From JAWOJF01 sp046481785 (GTDB lineage Bacteria; Bacteroidota; Ignavibacteria; Ignavibacteriales; Ignavibacteriaceae), in the NCBI GenBank assembly GCA_046481785.1, contig JAWOJF010000139.1, positions 1 to 10,774 of the forward strand: a DNA stretch of 10,774 bases. The letters run 5' to 3'. Of the stretch, positions 1 through 5,957 are shown one piece after another. Both the position numbers and the translations under genes were made by a program. The notes under the pieces were generated by a model that saw only the letters and a list, made by a program, of their open reading frames with translations, had not been told where the DNA came from and ran no database searches. Position 1 is the first letter of the stretch, and every line of letters begins with the position of its first letter.

Positions 1-29
1 CTTTTTTATTTTTACTTGGTTATGATTAT

Positions 30-224
30 GTAGCACAGGCTTTAGCCTGTGGATAACCACTGTAGCACAGGCTGAAGGGTCTGTTACAGAACTACAACTT
101 CTGTCATCCCGACTCGTCGGGATCTCACCGCCGCATTTGCATTGAGATTCCTCAGTCGATCCGCCGGGGCGGACGTCAGAATGACAATTCCGGGTTGTGC
201 AACAGACTCAAAAGCCTGTGCTGC
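30..224. repeat. Nested palindromic repeat cluster (clover-leaf-like)
   Basis: This fills most of the gene-free 1-280 stretch. The 12-mer GTAGCACAGGCT occurs at 30-41 and 62-73. The first copy is part of a perfect palindrome, CACAGGCT-TT-AGCCTGTG, at 34-51. The second begins an outer stem (62-85) that pairs imperfectly with 201-224 (19 of 24 positions). Inside it, 102-113 pairs with about 174-186, which closes two perfect 6-bp hairpins: TCCCGA-CTCG-TCGGGA at 107-122 and TCCGCC-GG-GGCGGA at 160-173. The GAGATTCCTCAGTCG segment at 144-158 resembles dispersed repeats I associate with Bacteroidota-type genomes; that likeness is from memory, not from a search. No coding signal was seen. Confidence 0.7.
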
Positions 225-280
225 AAGGTTTAGTTCAGTTTGTTTAAGACATTTAAAAAATAAGGCAAGTGTGTTCAGTT

Positions 281-916
281 TTACAGATCGGTTTGTTCGT
301 TTATATAGCCATCACTCATTATTATAGTTTTAAGCACTGAGTTATCCGATATCTGACTGTCAAGTTTTTCAAAATGATCAATTAGAAAATTGATCCTCTC
401 ATTCTCTTTCTGAATTTCAAGAAGTGCCTGCTGCTGCTTTAAAGACAAACCCGATTTTTCTGCAAGTTTAAATGATTTTGAAGTTGAATTAAAGTAGTTG
501 TTCCAGAAGGAATCCTCCAACTGGAAATGAATTTTGCCTATTATTTTTTCAAACTTATTCTGCATCTCATAAAGCAGTTCTTTATTTACGTTTTCCGGAT
601 GATCATTGTATTCATCAATATCTGCTATATTATATCCATCAGGATGAACCCGGATATCCCTAAGTAAAAATCTGCCCACACCTGTAACAATAATATCCAT
701 CTCATCATTTTCGTATTTCTTTAAGATACTGCTTATAATAACATAACTGCCAATATTGGAAAGTTCCTTATCTATAATAGGCAGGACGCCAAATCCGGTA
801 CTCTCGGACATACACCGGGTAATCATTTTTTTATATCTCTCTTCAAAAATATGCAGAGGATACCTGGATTTTGGAAAAATTACAAGATTTAATGGAAATA
901 TTGGTATTGTAATCAT
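281..916 (-). CDS. LON substrate-binding domain protein (non-protease)
   Basis: A 211-residue protein matching the N-terminal LON (ATP-dependent protease La) substrate-binding domain. The characteristic start of the domain is visible: IPIFPLNLVIFPKSRYPLHI at about residues 4-23, then FEERYKKM, then the segment around GFGVLPI (41-47). The C-terminal half is helical and charged. There is no AAA+ ATPase or Ser-Lys protease domain, so this is a stand-alone LON-domain protein, a family common in bacteria and of poorly defined role. The frame stays open upstream to an ATG at 1012, but those 32 extra residues are encoded by an inverted repeat (935-1024) and precede the conserved domain, so I start at 916. 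No clear Shine-Dalgarno is seen there. It lies downstream of the sod terminator and probably has its own promoter or relies on readthrough. Confidence 0.85.
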   Translation of the reverse strand: MITIPIFPLNLVIFPKSRYPLHIFEERYKKMITRCMSESTGFGVLPIIDKELSNIGSYVIISSILKKYENDEMDIIVTGVGRFLLRDIRVHPDGYNIADIDEYNDHPENVNKELLYEMQNKFEKIIGKIHFQLEDSFWNNYFNSTSKSFKLAEKSGLSLKQQQALLEIQKENERINFLIDHFEKLDSQISDNSVLKTIIMSDGYINEQTDL

Positions 917-934
917 ATAATTGTAAAAATGACC

Positions 935-1024
935 GGCTGTCCCAATCAGAATAGTCATTCCCCCGAAAATAGGAATTTTTAAATTCCCAATTTTCGCGGG
1001 AATGACCTGCACTAAGGGACAGCC
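935..1024. repeat. 90-bp inverted repeat (MITE-like) upstream of the LON-domain gene
   Basis: The ends are perfect inverted repeats, GGCTGTCCC at 935-943 and GGGACAGCC at 1016-1024. A second nested pair, GTCATTCCC and GGGAATGAC, lies at 954-962 and 998-1006, and the arms continue inward through a stretch related to ATTTTCG/CGAAAAT toward an AT-rich centre. The hexamer AAATGA flanks it on both sides (927-932 and 1027-1032), 2 nt outside the ends, which could be a target-site duplication. It lies between the sod terminator and the LON-domain gene and produces a false N-terminal extension in that gene's frame. It encodes no transposase, so movement in trans is an inference. Confidence 0.7.
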
Positions 1025-1042
1025 ACAAATGATAATTTATTT

Positions 1043-1076
1043 AAAGATAACATCTCCTGAAAGAGATGTTATCTTT
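1043..1076 (-). terminator. Hairpin terminator after sod
   Basis: A perfect 14-bp stem (1043-1056 with 1063-1076) and a 6-nt loop lie 16 nt past the sod stop codon. On the minus strand the stem ends in ATCTTT and continues TTTAAATAAATT, a weak U-rich tail. Because both sides of the stem end in A or T runs it could also act in the opposite direction. It fits the 3' end of the Fe-S/sod operon. Confidence 0.7.
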
Positions 1077-1091
1077 GTTAAGTTAAAAATG

Positions 1092-1829
1092 CTATTTTGC
1101 TTCACTTAAACGTTTGGCTGCTTCATCCCAGTTTACAACATTCCACCAGTTATCAATATATTCAGGACGTTTATTCTGATATTTTAAATAATAAGCATGC
1201 TCCCAAACATCCAACCCTAAAATAGGTGTACCTTTCTGCTCTGCTATATCCATTATCGGATTATCCTGGTTAGCAGTTGAGGTTACAACCAATTTTCCAT
1301 CCTGAACAATAAGCCATGCCCAGCCGGAGCCGAACCTGGTTGCAGCCGCAGTATTAAACTGTTTTTTTAATTCTTCGAATGAACCAAATGCAGAATTTAT
1401 TGCGCTTTCAAGGTCGCCTGAAGGGAATCCGCCCCCGCCTTTTTTCATTAATTGCCAGAATAATGAATGATTATAATGCCCTCCGCCGTTATTCCGTACG
1501 GCAACAGGATATTTTGAAATATTTTTTAAAATATCTTCGAGTGATTTATTTTCTGCATCTGTCCCGGCAATAGCATTATTAAGATTGGTAACATATGCGT
1601 TATGGTGTTTTGTGTGATGGATTTCCATCGTCTGCTTGTCAATATATGGTTCCAGAGCATCATAGCTGTAGGGAAGTGGAGGTAGTTCGAATTTTGCCAT
1701 TATATTTCTCCTTTTTATGCCTGTCTCTGACGAGGCAAGCGGGTTTGTTATTTTATTTAAAGCATTTACAAATGGTGTAATTCCTGCAAGAGTAATACTG
1801 AAAGAATATAAAAAATTTCTTCGTTTCAT
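1092..1829 (-). CDS. sodA: Superoxide dismutase, Mn type, with Tat-like N-terminal leader
   Basis: Converts superoxide to oxygen and hydrogen peroxide. From the long start (245 residues) the metal ligands are H71 (in MEIHHTKHH), H121 (in GGGHYNHSLFW), D207 and H211 (in GLDVWEHAYYLKY). The Gly-rich GGGH segment plus Q188 in STANQD is the Mn-type pattern, although cambialistic use cannot be excluded. Residues 1-43 are not part of the SOD fold: MKRRNFL followed by a hydrophobic stretch and VNA resembles a short twin-arginine export signal. The usual cytosolic start, MAKFELPPLPYSY, is Met44 (position 1700) and is preceded by a strong AAGGAG 7 nt away, whereas the first ATG has no clear ribosome site. 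Either two products are made or only the 202-residue form is real. It is the last gene of the operon, 47 nt after the IscA-like gene. Confidence 0.9.
   Translation of the reverse strand: MKRRNFLYSFSITLAGITPFVNALNKITNPLASSETGIKRRNIMAKFELPPLPYSYDALEPYIDKQTMEIHHTKHHNAYVTNLNNAIAGTDAENKSLEDILKNISKYPVAVRNNGGGHYNHSLFWQLMKKGGGGFPSGDLESAINSAFGSFEELKKQFNTAAATRFGSGWAWLIVQDGKLVVTSTANQDNPIMDIAEQKGTPILGLDVWEHAYYLKYQNKRPEYIDNWWNVVNWDEAAKRLSEAK
1708..1713 (-). promoter_or_regulatory. Strong internal Shine-Dalgarno for the 202-residue SOD start
   Basis: AAGGAG lies 7 nt before the internal ATG at 1700, the best ribosome site in this operon. It supports translation start at the canonical cytosolic SOD N-terminus, inside the longer frame that begins at 1829. 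Confidence 0.75.
1719..1740. repeat. Imperfect hairpin inside the SOD leader region
   Basis: GCCTGTCTC (1719-1727) and GAGGCAAGC (1732-1740) form a 9-bp imperfect stem with a 4-nt loop. On the transcript it ends 5 nt before the internal AAGGAG. It encodes part of the linker between the Tat-like leader and the SOD fold (around NPLASSETG). It looks more GC-rich than its surroundings and may be a repeat fragment or a translational control hairpin; neither is proven. Confidence 0.45.
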
Positions 1830-1876
1830 GGTTATACTGCAGATAAGTTAATTTAATAAAAAGATTTATTTATTTA

Positions 1877-2227
1877 TCACACACCAAATGATTCACCGCA
1901 GCCGCATGTTTTGGATGCATTTGGATTATTAAATACAAATCCCTTTCCGTTTAAGCCGTCGGTAAAATCAAGTTCAGTTCCTGAGAGATAAAACAGACTT
2001 TTGCCGTCTACAAATAACCTTATATTATTCTGTTCTATTATAGTATCGCCTTCACCGGCTTCAGTATCGAAGCCAAGAGTATAAGTTAGTCCCGAACATC
2101 CGCCTCCTTTTACACCTACTCTTAATCCATAACTTTCGGGAATTTTATTCTCATCCATAATTTTCTTTACTTCTTTGGCGGCTTTTTCGGTTATTATTAT
2201 TTCGCTTATAACCTGTTCGTTTGTCAT
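1877..2227 (-). CDS. iscA: A-type iron-sulfur carrier (IscA/ErpA/SufA family)
   Basis: A 116-residue HesB/IscA-family protein, which binds iron or an Fe-S cluster and passes it to target apoproteins. The three invariant cysteines are present: C44 in GGGCSGLTY, and C108 and C110 in the C-terminal CGCGESF motif. The remaining fold signatures (ITEKAAKEVKKIM at the N-terminus, GLRVGVKGGGCSG in the middle, GFVFNNPNA before the CGC motif) are typical, and the length is normal. AAAGGAA sits 6 nt before the ATG. It lies 48 nt after the unknown 101-residue gene and upstream of sod, in the operon headed by the Rrf2 regulator and IscS. IscA, ErpA and SufA cannot be told apart from sequence alone, so the symbol rests on the neighbouring iscS. 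Confidence 0.92.
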   Translation of the reverse strand: MTNEQVISEIIITEKAAKEVKKIMDENKIPESYGLRVGVKGGGCSGLTYTLGFDTEAGEGDTIIEQNNIRLFVDGKSLFYLSGTELDFTDGLNGKGFVFNNPNASKTCGCGESFGV

Positions 2228-2275
2228 TACATTTCCTTTTGAATAATAAAATATAAAAAAATATTGTTATAGTAC

Positions 2276-2581
2276 TTATAAAGGATCACCGGGCTGAGTT
2301 GTTACAAACTCAGGATAATTCAATTTCCATCCCAGTTTATTTACAGGCACAAAAATTCCTTCATTCTCAAAATATTCACCAAGCTTCACGGCTATTTTTT
2401 CGGCTTCCGCATATGAAACAAGTATATCCTTTTTCTCTAAGAACCTTTTTAGTCCGTATTGAAAATCCCTGAAGAAGAAATTTGAATTATGGAACAGCGG
2501 GAACTTAGCCTTCAGGTAATTCAGAAATACCTGGTGGTTAGTTTTAAGTAATTCAATATGTTTTAATAATTTTTGATCCAT
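2276..2581 (-). CDS. Conserved-looking small protein of unknown function in the Fe-S operon
   Basis: I do not recognise this 101-residue protein. It is soluble, rich in Lys, Phe, Leu and Glu, and has no cysteine, so it is not an IscU scaffold or a ferredoxin. The N-terminal two thirds look helical (residues 1-30 around KLLKHIELLKTNHQVFLNYL, then about 38-52 and 57-74). The C-terminal part (75-101) contains GIFVPVNKLGWKLNYPEF, which looks like one or two strands and a turn. AAGAGAG lies 4 nt before the ATG, a plausible ribosome site. It begins 9 nt after the iscS stop and precedes the IscA-like gene, exactly the slot where iscU sits in classical iscRSUA clusters. A role in Fe-S assembly or as an IscS partner is inference from position only. 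Confidence 0.75.
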   Translation of the reverse strand: MDQKLLKHIELLKTNHQVFLNYLKAKFPLFHNSNFFFRDFQYGLKRFLEKKDILVSYAEAEKIAVKLGEYFENEGIFVPVNKLGWKLNYPEFVTTQPGDPL

Positions 2582-2590
2582 AAAACTCTC

Positions 2591-3775
2591 TTAATTGGTT
2601 GTTATTTCTTTTATTTTATACAAAGGTGAACTTTGTCTTAATTCCTTTACAGTTTTTACTACTTTGTCTATAGTATACCTAATTTCTTCCTGTGTATTAA
2701 ATCTTCCAATGCCAAACCTTACGGATGCACGGGATAAATCATCGGAAAGCCCAATTGCTTTAAGAACATGGCTTGGTTTTAATGATGCTGAAGTACATGC
2801 TGAACCAGTTGATACAGCAATCTCTCTCATACTTGTCAGCAGAGTCTCCGCTTTTACCCCTTCAAAGCTTAAATTAAGATTACCCGGCAGCCCGTTATGA
2901 AGGGAAGAATTAAGATGAACTCCATCCAGTTCGGAAATTATTCCGTTGTAAAGCATATCTCTTAATTTTTCAATTCGTCCCGACTCTTCTTTTAATGAAG
3001 AATAAAATAATTCTGCTGCTTTTCCAAATCCGGCAATAGCCGGTACATTAAGTGTACCTGATCTTAATCCGTTTTCATGCCCGCCGCCTAATATTTGAGG
3101 CTCTAATTTTATGGCGGGATTTTTTGAACGTACATATAAGGCTCCTATTCCTTTAGTGCCATAAATTTTATGGGCAGAGAAGGAGATCATATCAACATTC
3201 AATTCATCTAAATTAAAAGAAATTTTACCAATAGCCTGTGCTGCATCAGTATGAAAGAAAACATTTTTCTCTCTGCAGATATTCCCAATTTCCTTTATAT
3301 CCTGTATGGTTCCAATTTCATTATTTGCAGCAATAATAGTTACAAGTATAGTATCATTGTTTATGCTTGACTTAAGTTCTTCGGTATCTATAAGTCCTGT
3401 TTTATTAACCGGCAGATAAACTATATCAAAACCCTTTTGCTCAAGATGTTTTAATGAATCAAGAGACGCTGAATGCTCAACAGCAGAAGTAATTATTCTT
3501 TTCCCTTTTTTATAATAACTCTGAGCAATTCCAAAATGAACAAGATTGATTGATTCAGTTGTACCGCTTGTAAAATATATTTCCTTAGCTGCTGCGCCAA
3601 TTGCTTTAGCAATATTTTCCCGGGCATATTTTACTGCTGCATCAGCTTCAAAACCAAACGAATGTTTGCTTGAAGCATTACCAAACTTTTCCAGTAAATA
3701 TGGTTTCATAACCTCAAATACTTCCGGATCGAGCGGGGTAGTGGCATGGTTATCTAAATATATTGGCAATTTCAT
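2591..3775 (-). CDS. iscS: Cysteine desulfurase, IscS/NifS group I
   Basis: A PLP enzyme that takes sulfur from L-cysteine, giving alanine and an enzyme-bound persulfide used for Fe-S clusters and thiolated cofactors. Visible residues are the opening YLDNHATTPLD (6-16), H101 in SAVEHSA that stacks on the cofactor, D177 and Q180 in HTDAAQ, the Schiff-base lysine K203 in SFSAHKIYGTKG, and the catalytic cysteine C327 in STGSACTSAS with the long mobile loop of group I enzymes. At 394 residues it is slightly shorter than E. coli IscS, mainly at the C-terminal tail, which in IscS helps dock the scaffold. The ATG directly follows the stop of the Rrf2 gene (TAAATG) with no good Shine-Dalgarno, so translation is probably coupled. 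The next gene starts 9 nt after its stop. Confidence 0.95.
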   Translation of the reverse strand: MKLPIYLDNHATTPLDPEVFEVMKPYLLEKFGNASSKHSFGFEADAAVKYARENIAKAIGAAAKEIYFTSGTTESINLVHFGIAQSYYKKGKRIITSAVEHSASLDSLKHLEQKGFDIVYLPVNKTGLIDTEELKSSINNDTILVTIIAANNEIGTIQDIKEIGNICREKNVFFHTDAAQAIGKISFNLDELNVDMISFSAHKIYGTKGIGALYVRSKNPAIKLEPQILGGGHENGLRSGTLNVPAIAGFGKAAELFYSSLKEESGRIEKLRDMLYNGIISELDGVHLNSSLHNGLPGNLNLSFEGVKAETLLTSMREIAVSTGSACTSASLKPSHVLKAIGLSDDLSRASVRFGIGRFNTQEEIRYTIDKVVKTVKELRQSSPLYKIKEITTN

Positions 3776-4180
3776 TTATAAAATCTGAGAAACGGTTGTT
3801 AAATTAAATATTTTATTTATCTCTGCCTGTACTTTACTTAACGGATCCCGGATCTGGCAGCAGTCAAACCGTGCGCAATCTATTGCAGAGCCGCTTTCCT
3901 TCATGCAGGAGGTAATCTGTATTTTCTCGATAGATGATATTACGTCGTTAAGAGTAATATACTTTGCGTCCCTTGCTAATGAGTAGCCGCCTTTTATTCC
4001 CTGGTAAGAAACTATAACCTTATTTTTTACCAGTTTTTGGAGGATTTTAGATAAAATTTCAAATGGAATATTATAATTTACTGAAATTTCTTTAGCTGTA
4101 ATACAATTACATTCAGGTTTTAAAGCAATGTACTTTACTGCCAATAAGGCGTATTCTGTCTTTTTTGATAATTTCAGCAT
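3776..4180 (-). CDS. iscR: Rrf2-family transcriptional regulator, IscR-like
   Basis: A 134-residue winged-helix regulator. The N-terminus MLKLSKKTEYALLAVKYIAL is typical of Rrf2 proteins. The recognition helix region is about 38-52 (IPFEILSKILQKL) and the wing is VSYQGIKGGYSLAR (57-70). Cysteines C92, C102 and the pair C107/C108 lie in the region where IscR holds its cluster ligands (C92, C98, C104 in E. coli), so a redox- or cluster-sensing role is likely, though the spacing differs. C24 and C26 are extra. It heads the operon iscS / unknown / iscA / sod, and its stop abuts the iscS start. A good promoter (4207-4238) and a dyad operator candidate (4188-4200) lie just upstream, consistent with autorepression. 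IscR versus another Rrf2 type (NsrR or SufR-like) is not settled by sequence. Confidence 0.88.
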   Translation of the reverse strand: MLKLSKKTEYALLAVKYIALKPECNCITAKEISVNYNIPFEILSKILQKLVKNKVIVSYQGIKGGYSLARDAKYITLNDVISSIEKIQITSCMKESGSAIDCARFDCCQIRDPLSKVQAEINKIFNLTTVSQIL

Positions 4181-4187
4181 AAAATAG

Positions 4188-4200
4188 GACTAATTAGGTC
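4188..4200. promoter_or_regulatory. Candidate IscR-type operator
   Basis: GACTAATTAGGTC matches 11 of 13 positions of the core of the E. coli IscR type-1 site as I recall it (GACTRWWWYAGTC); the flanks do not match. It spans the predicted transcription start and early leader of the Rrf2 gene, 7 nt before its ATG. A central perfect palindrome, CTAATTAG, is included. Binding is inferred. Confidence 0.45.
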
Positions 4201-4206
4201 TGGTTT

Positions 4207-4238
4207 CAAACATATAGAAAATGCTTAAAAAATGCAAA
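4207..4238 (-). promoter_or_regulatory. Bacteroidota-type promoter of the Rrf2/iscS operon
   Basis: On the minus strand TTTG (4238-4235) is followed after 20 nt by TATGTTTG (4214-4207), a full match to the TTTG / TAnnTTTG consensus known for the Bacteroidota primary sigma factor. Transcription would start near 4200, giving a leader of about 20 nt with no clear Shine-Dalgarno. Confidence 0.65.
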
Positions 4239-4357
4239 TTTGGATAAGTATTGGTTAAAAAAGAATTGAATTAAATAAAATGAGGAATATCTTTAATACT
4301 TTATACATGGAAATCCATCATAGTTTTTCAAGTATAGCAATAAAGAGTTTTAAATGA

Positions 4358-4372
4358 TAGGCTAAAAGCCTA
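4358..4372 (-). terminator. Possible hairpin at the nuoN stop codon
   Basis: TAGGCT-AAA-AGCCTA forms a perfect 6-bp palindrome that contains the nuoN stop codon. The following minus-strand sequence is only mildly T-rich, so it is a weak terminator candidate for the nuo operon. The 181-nt gap beyond it holds no other obvious structure except the Rrf2 promoter. Confidence 0.35.
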
Positions 4373-5870
4373 ACAATGTTATAGAACTTTTAGCAAAATC
4401 AATTAATGGTGAGAAGTAAATACCAAATACTAATACGGGTATAAGAAGTAAAATTACAATAATTATTCCCGGTATGGATGTAACAAAACCCGGTTTGGGT
4501 ATCTCAGGCCTTACAAGGAACAGATTTTTAAGTACACGTATGTAATAGTAAAGTGAAACAACAGTGTTTAGCAGTGCAATAACTGCAAGCCCGAGCATAT
4601 TAGCGTCTACCAAAGCGGAAAAAATATAGAGTTTGCCAATAAATCCGGCGGTGGGGGGGAGCCCCGTTAAAGAGACTAAAAATATTCCAAGCGAGACACT
4701 AAGGAATGGAACCGAATAACCAAGCCCCTTATAATCATCAATATTTTCACTTCCGGTTTTGTTTGCTATAAGCATTACAATAAAGAAAGCGCCCAGGTTC
4801 ATAAATGCATAAATTGCAAAATAAATAAGTATTGCTGTTAAACCCTGGTTAGAAAGAACAGCCAGGCCAAGCATTAAGTAACCGGCATGTGCTATGCTTG
4901 AGTAAGCAAGCATTCTTTTCAGGTTATCCTGCCATAATGCTGCAAAATTTCCAAGAGTCATTGTAAGGATGGAAATAATTACAAAGAATGTCTGCCAGTC
5001 AATAATATCAATTAACTGCCAGTATCCCGTTGCATCAACCGATTTAATAAAAGTAACTTTTATAAATCTTATAAGAAGAGCAAAACCGGCGGCTTTACTT
5101 GCAACCGATAAAAATGCAGTAATTGTAATAGGAGCGCCTTCATAAACATCCGGAGTCCAGAAGTGGAAAGGAGCGGCTGAAATTTTATATCCTATACCCA
5201 CAAAAATTAATAACCCGGCAAGCATAAAGATCATAGAATCAAACTGTGCGGCCTGTATAAGCGAATTTATTTCGTATAAATTAGTACTGCCTGTAAGTCC
5301 GTATACAATTGATATACCAAATAACATAATACCTGATGAAACAGAACCGTATATGACATATTTTAATGATGCTTCACTGCTTCGTAATGAATGTTTTGAA
5401 AATCCTGCTAATACATAAGAAGAAAGAGAAACTAGTTCAAGCGAGAGATAAATTAAAATAAGGTCGGCGGCTGAGATCATAAAGAACATACCTAAAACCA
5501 TTCCAAAGATCAAAGTATAATATTCGCCGTGCCTGTCAAAGGACTGCTTTATTTCTGATGATGTAAGAGAGAAAAGAATTACAAAAAAAGTGGCGGTAAC
5601 AACTAATCCCTTAAAAAAAGCACCAAAGGCATCCACTGCAATCATTCCTTTGGAATTTGCAGGGTTAGAGGCAAAAACATTCATTCCGAATTGCTCCAGG
5701 ATAAAATACCCGGTAACAATTAATCCTGCCAGTGAAATCCATGGAAGGAGTTTTTTGTTTTTCCCCATTATTAAATCAACGGTTACAATTAAAACCAGTG
5801 CCAGGGAAATAACTATCTCCGGCATCAGGTATCCAAAACTGTCTGTTATGTATGTAAGATTAGTATCCAC
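4362..5870 (-). CDS. nuoN: NADH-quinone oxidoreductase subunit N
   Basis: A 502-residue integral membrane protein with about 14 transmembrane helices, one of the three antiporter-like proton-pumping subunits in the complex I membrane arm. The central charged residues are present: E145 in YLSLELVSLSSY, K229 in GYKISAAPFHFWTPD, K259 in SVASKAAGF, K318 in NLKRMLAYSSIAHAGYLMLG and K413 in PPTAGFIGKLY. PFHFWTPDVYEGAP is a hallmark of NuoN as opposed to NuoM (PFHTWLPDAH) or NuoL (PLHVWLPDAM). The start codon is GTG, with AGAGA 6-7 nt upstream. It is the last nuo gene here, separated from nuoM by an octamer palindrome. Confidence 0.96.
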   Translation of the reverse strand: MDTNLTYITDSFGYLMPEIVISLALVLIVTVDLIMGKNKKLLPWISLAGLIVTGYFILEQFGMNVFASNPANSKGMIAVDAFGAFFKGLVVTATFFVILFSLTSSEIKQSFDRHGEYYTLIFGMVLGMFFMISAADLILIYLSLELVSLSSYVLAGFSKHSLRSSEASLKYVIYGSVSSGIMLFGISIVYGLTGSTNLYEINSLIQAAQFDSMIFMLAGLLIFVGIGYKISAAPFHFWTPDVYEGAPITITAFLSVASKAAGFALLIRFIKVTFIKSVDATGYWQLIDIIDWQTFFVIISILTMTLGNFAALWQDNLKRMLAYSSIAHAGYLMLGLAVLSNQGLTAILIYFAIYAFMNLGAFFIVMLIANKTGSENIDDYKGLGYSVPFLSVSLGIFLVSLTGLPPTAGFIGKLYIFSALVDANMLGLAVIALLNTVVSLYYYIRVLKNLFLVRPEIPKPGFVTSIPGIIIVILLLIPVLVFGIYFSPLIDFAKSSITLLGF

Positions 5871-5890
5871 TTTAATCTCTAAAAAATTGT

Positions 5891-5957
5891 CGAATTACCG
5901 AATTTGCGAATTCCAAATCCCAATTCGGGAATTCGGGAATTCGCTAATTCGCGAATT
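5891..5957. repeat. Octamer-based palindromic repeat between nuoM and nuoN
   Basis: Three units of the type CGAATTNN (5891-5914) face an inverted series of NAATTCGN units (about 5921-5957). Arms 5891-5914 and 5928-5951 pair at 21 of 24 positions around a 13-nt loop. The element runs into the TAA stop of nuoM (5956-5958) and ends 13 nt or more before the nuoN ribosome site. It could form a stable hairpin in the polycistronic mRNA, as REP elements do; that role is inferred. Confidence 0.75.

Noticed and set aside
142..327. Plus-strand open frame of 61 codons at the left end
   Set aside because: It lies mostly in the palindromic repeat cluster and overlaps the end of the LON-domain gene; its product has no recognisable features.
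917..1012. Upstream ATG at 1012 as the start of the LON-domain gene
   Set aside because: The extra residues are encoded by the inverted repeat and precede the conserved domain, so they are an insertion artefact.
2276..2581. Unknown 101-residue gene as IscU, IscX or ferredoxin
   Set aside because: It has no cysteine, so IscU and ferredoxin are excluded, and I see no resemblance to the short acidic IscX.
2595..3788. Plus-strand frames opposite iscS
   Set aside because: They are antisense shadows of a strongly conserved gene, with no domain or ribosome site to support them.
4300..4325. ATGGA-AA-TCCAT dyad in the nuoN-Rrf2 gap as an operator or terminator
   Set aside because: Only 5-bp arms in AT-rich DNA, with no U-tract and no promoter beside it; it could easily be chance.
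5891..5957. CRISPR array in the nuoM-nuoN gap
   Set aside because: The repeated units are 8 nt and contiguous, without spacers, and invert in orientation, which is a palindrome and not an array.
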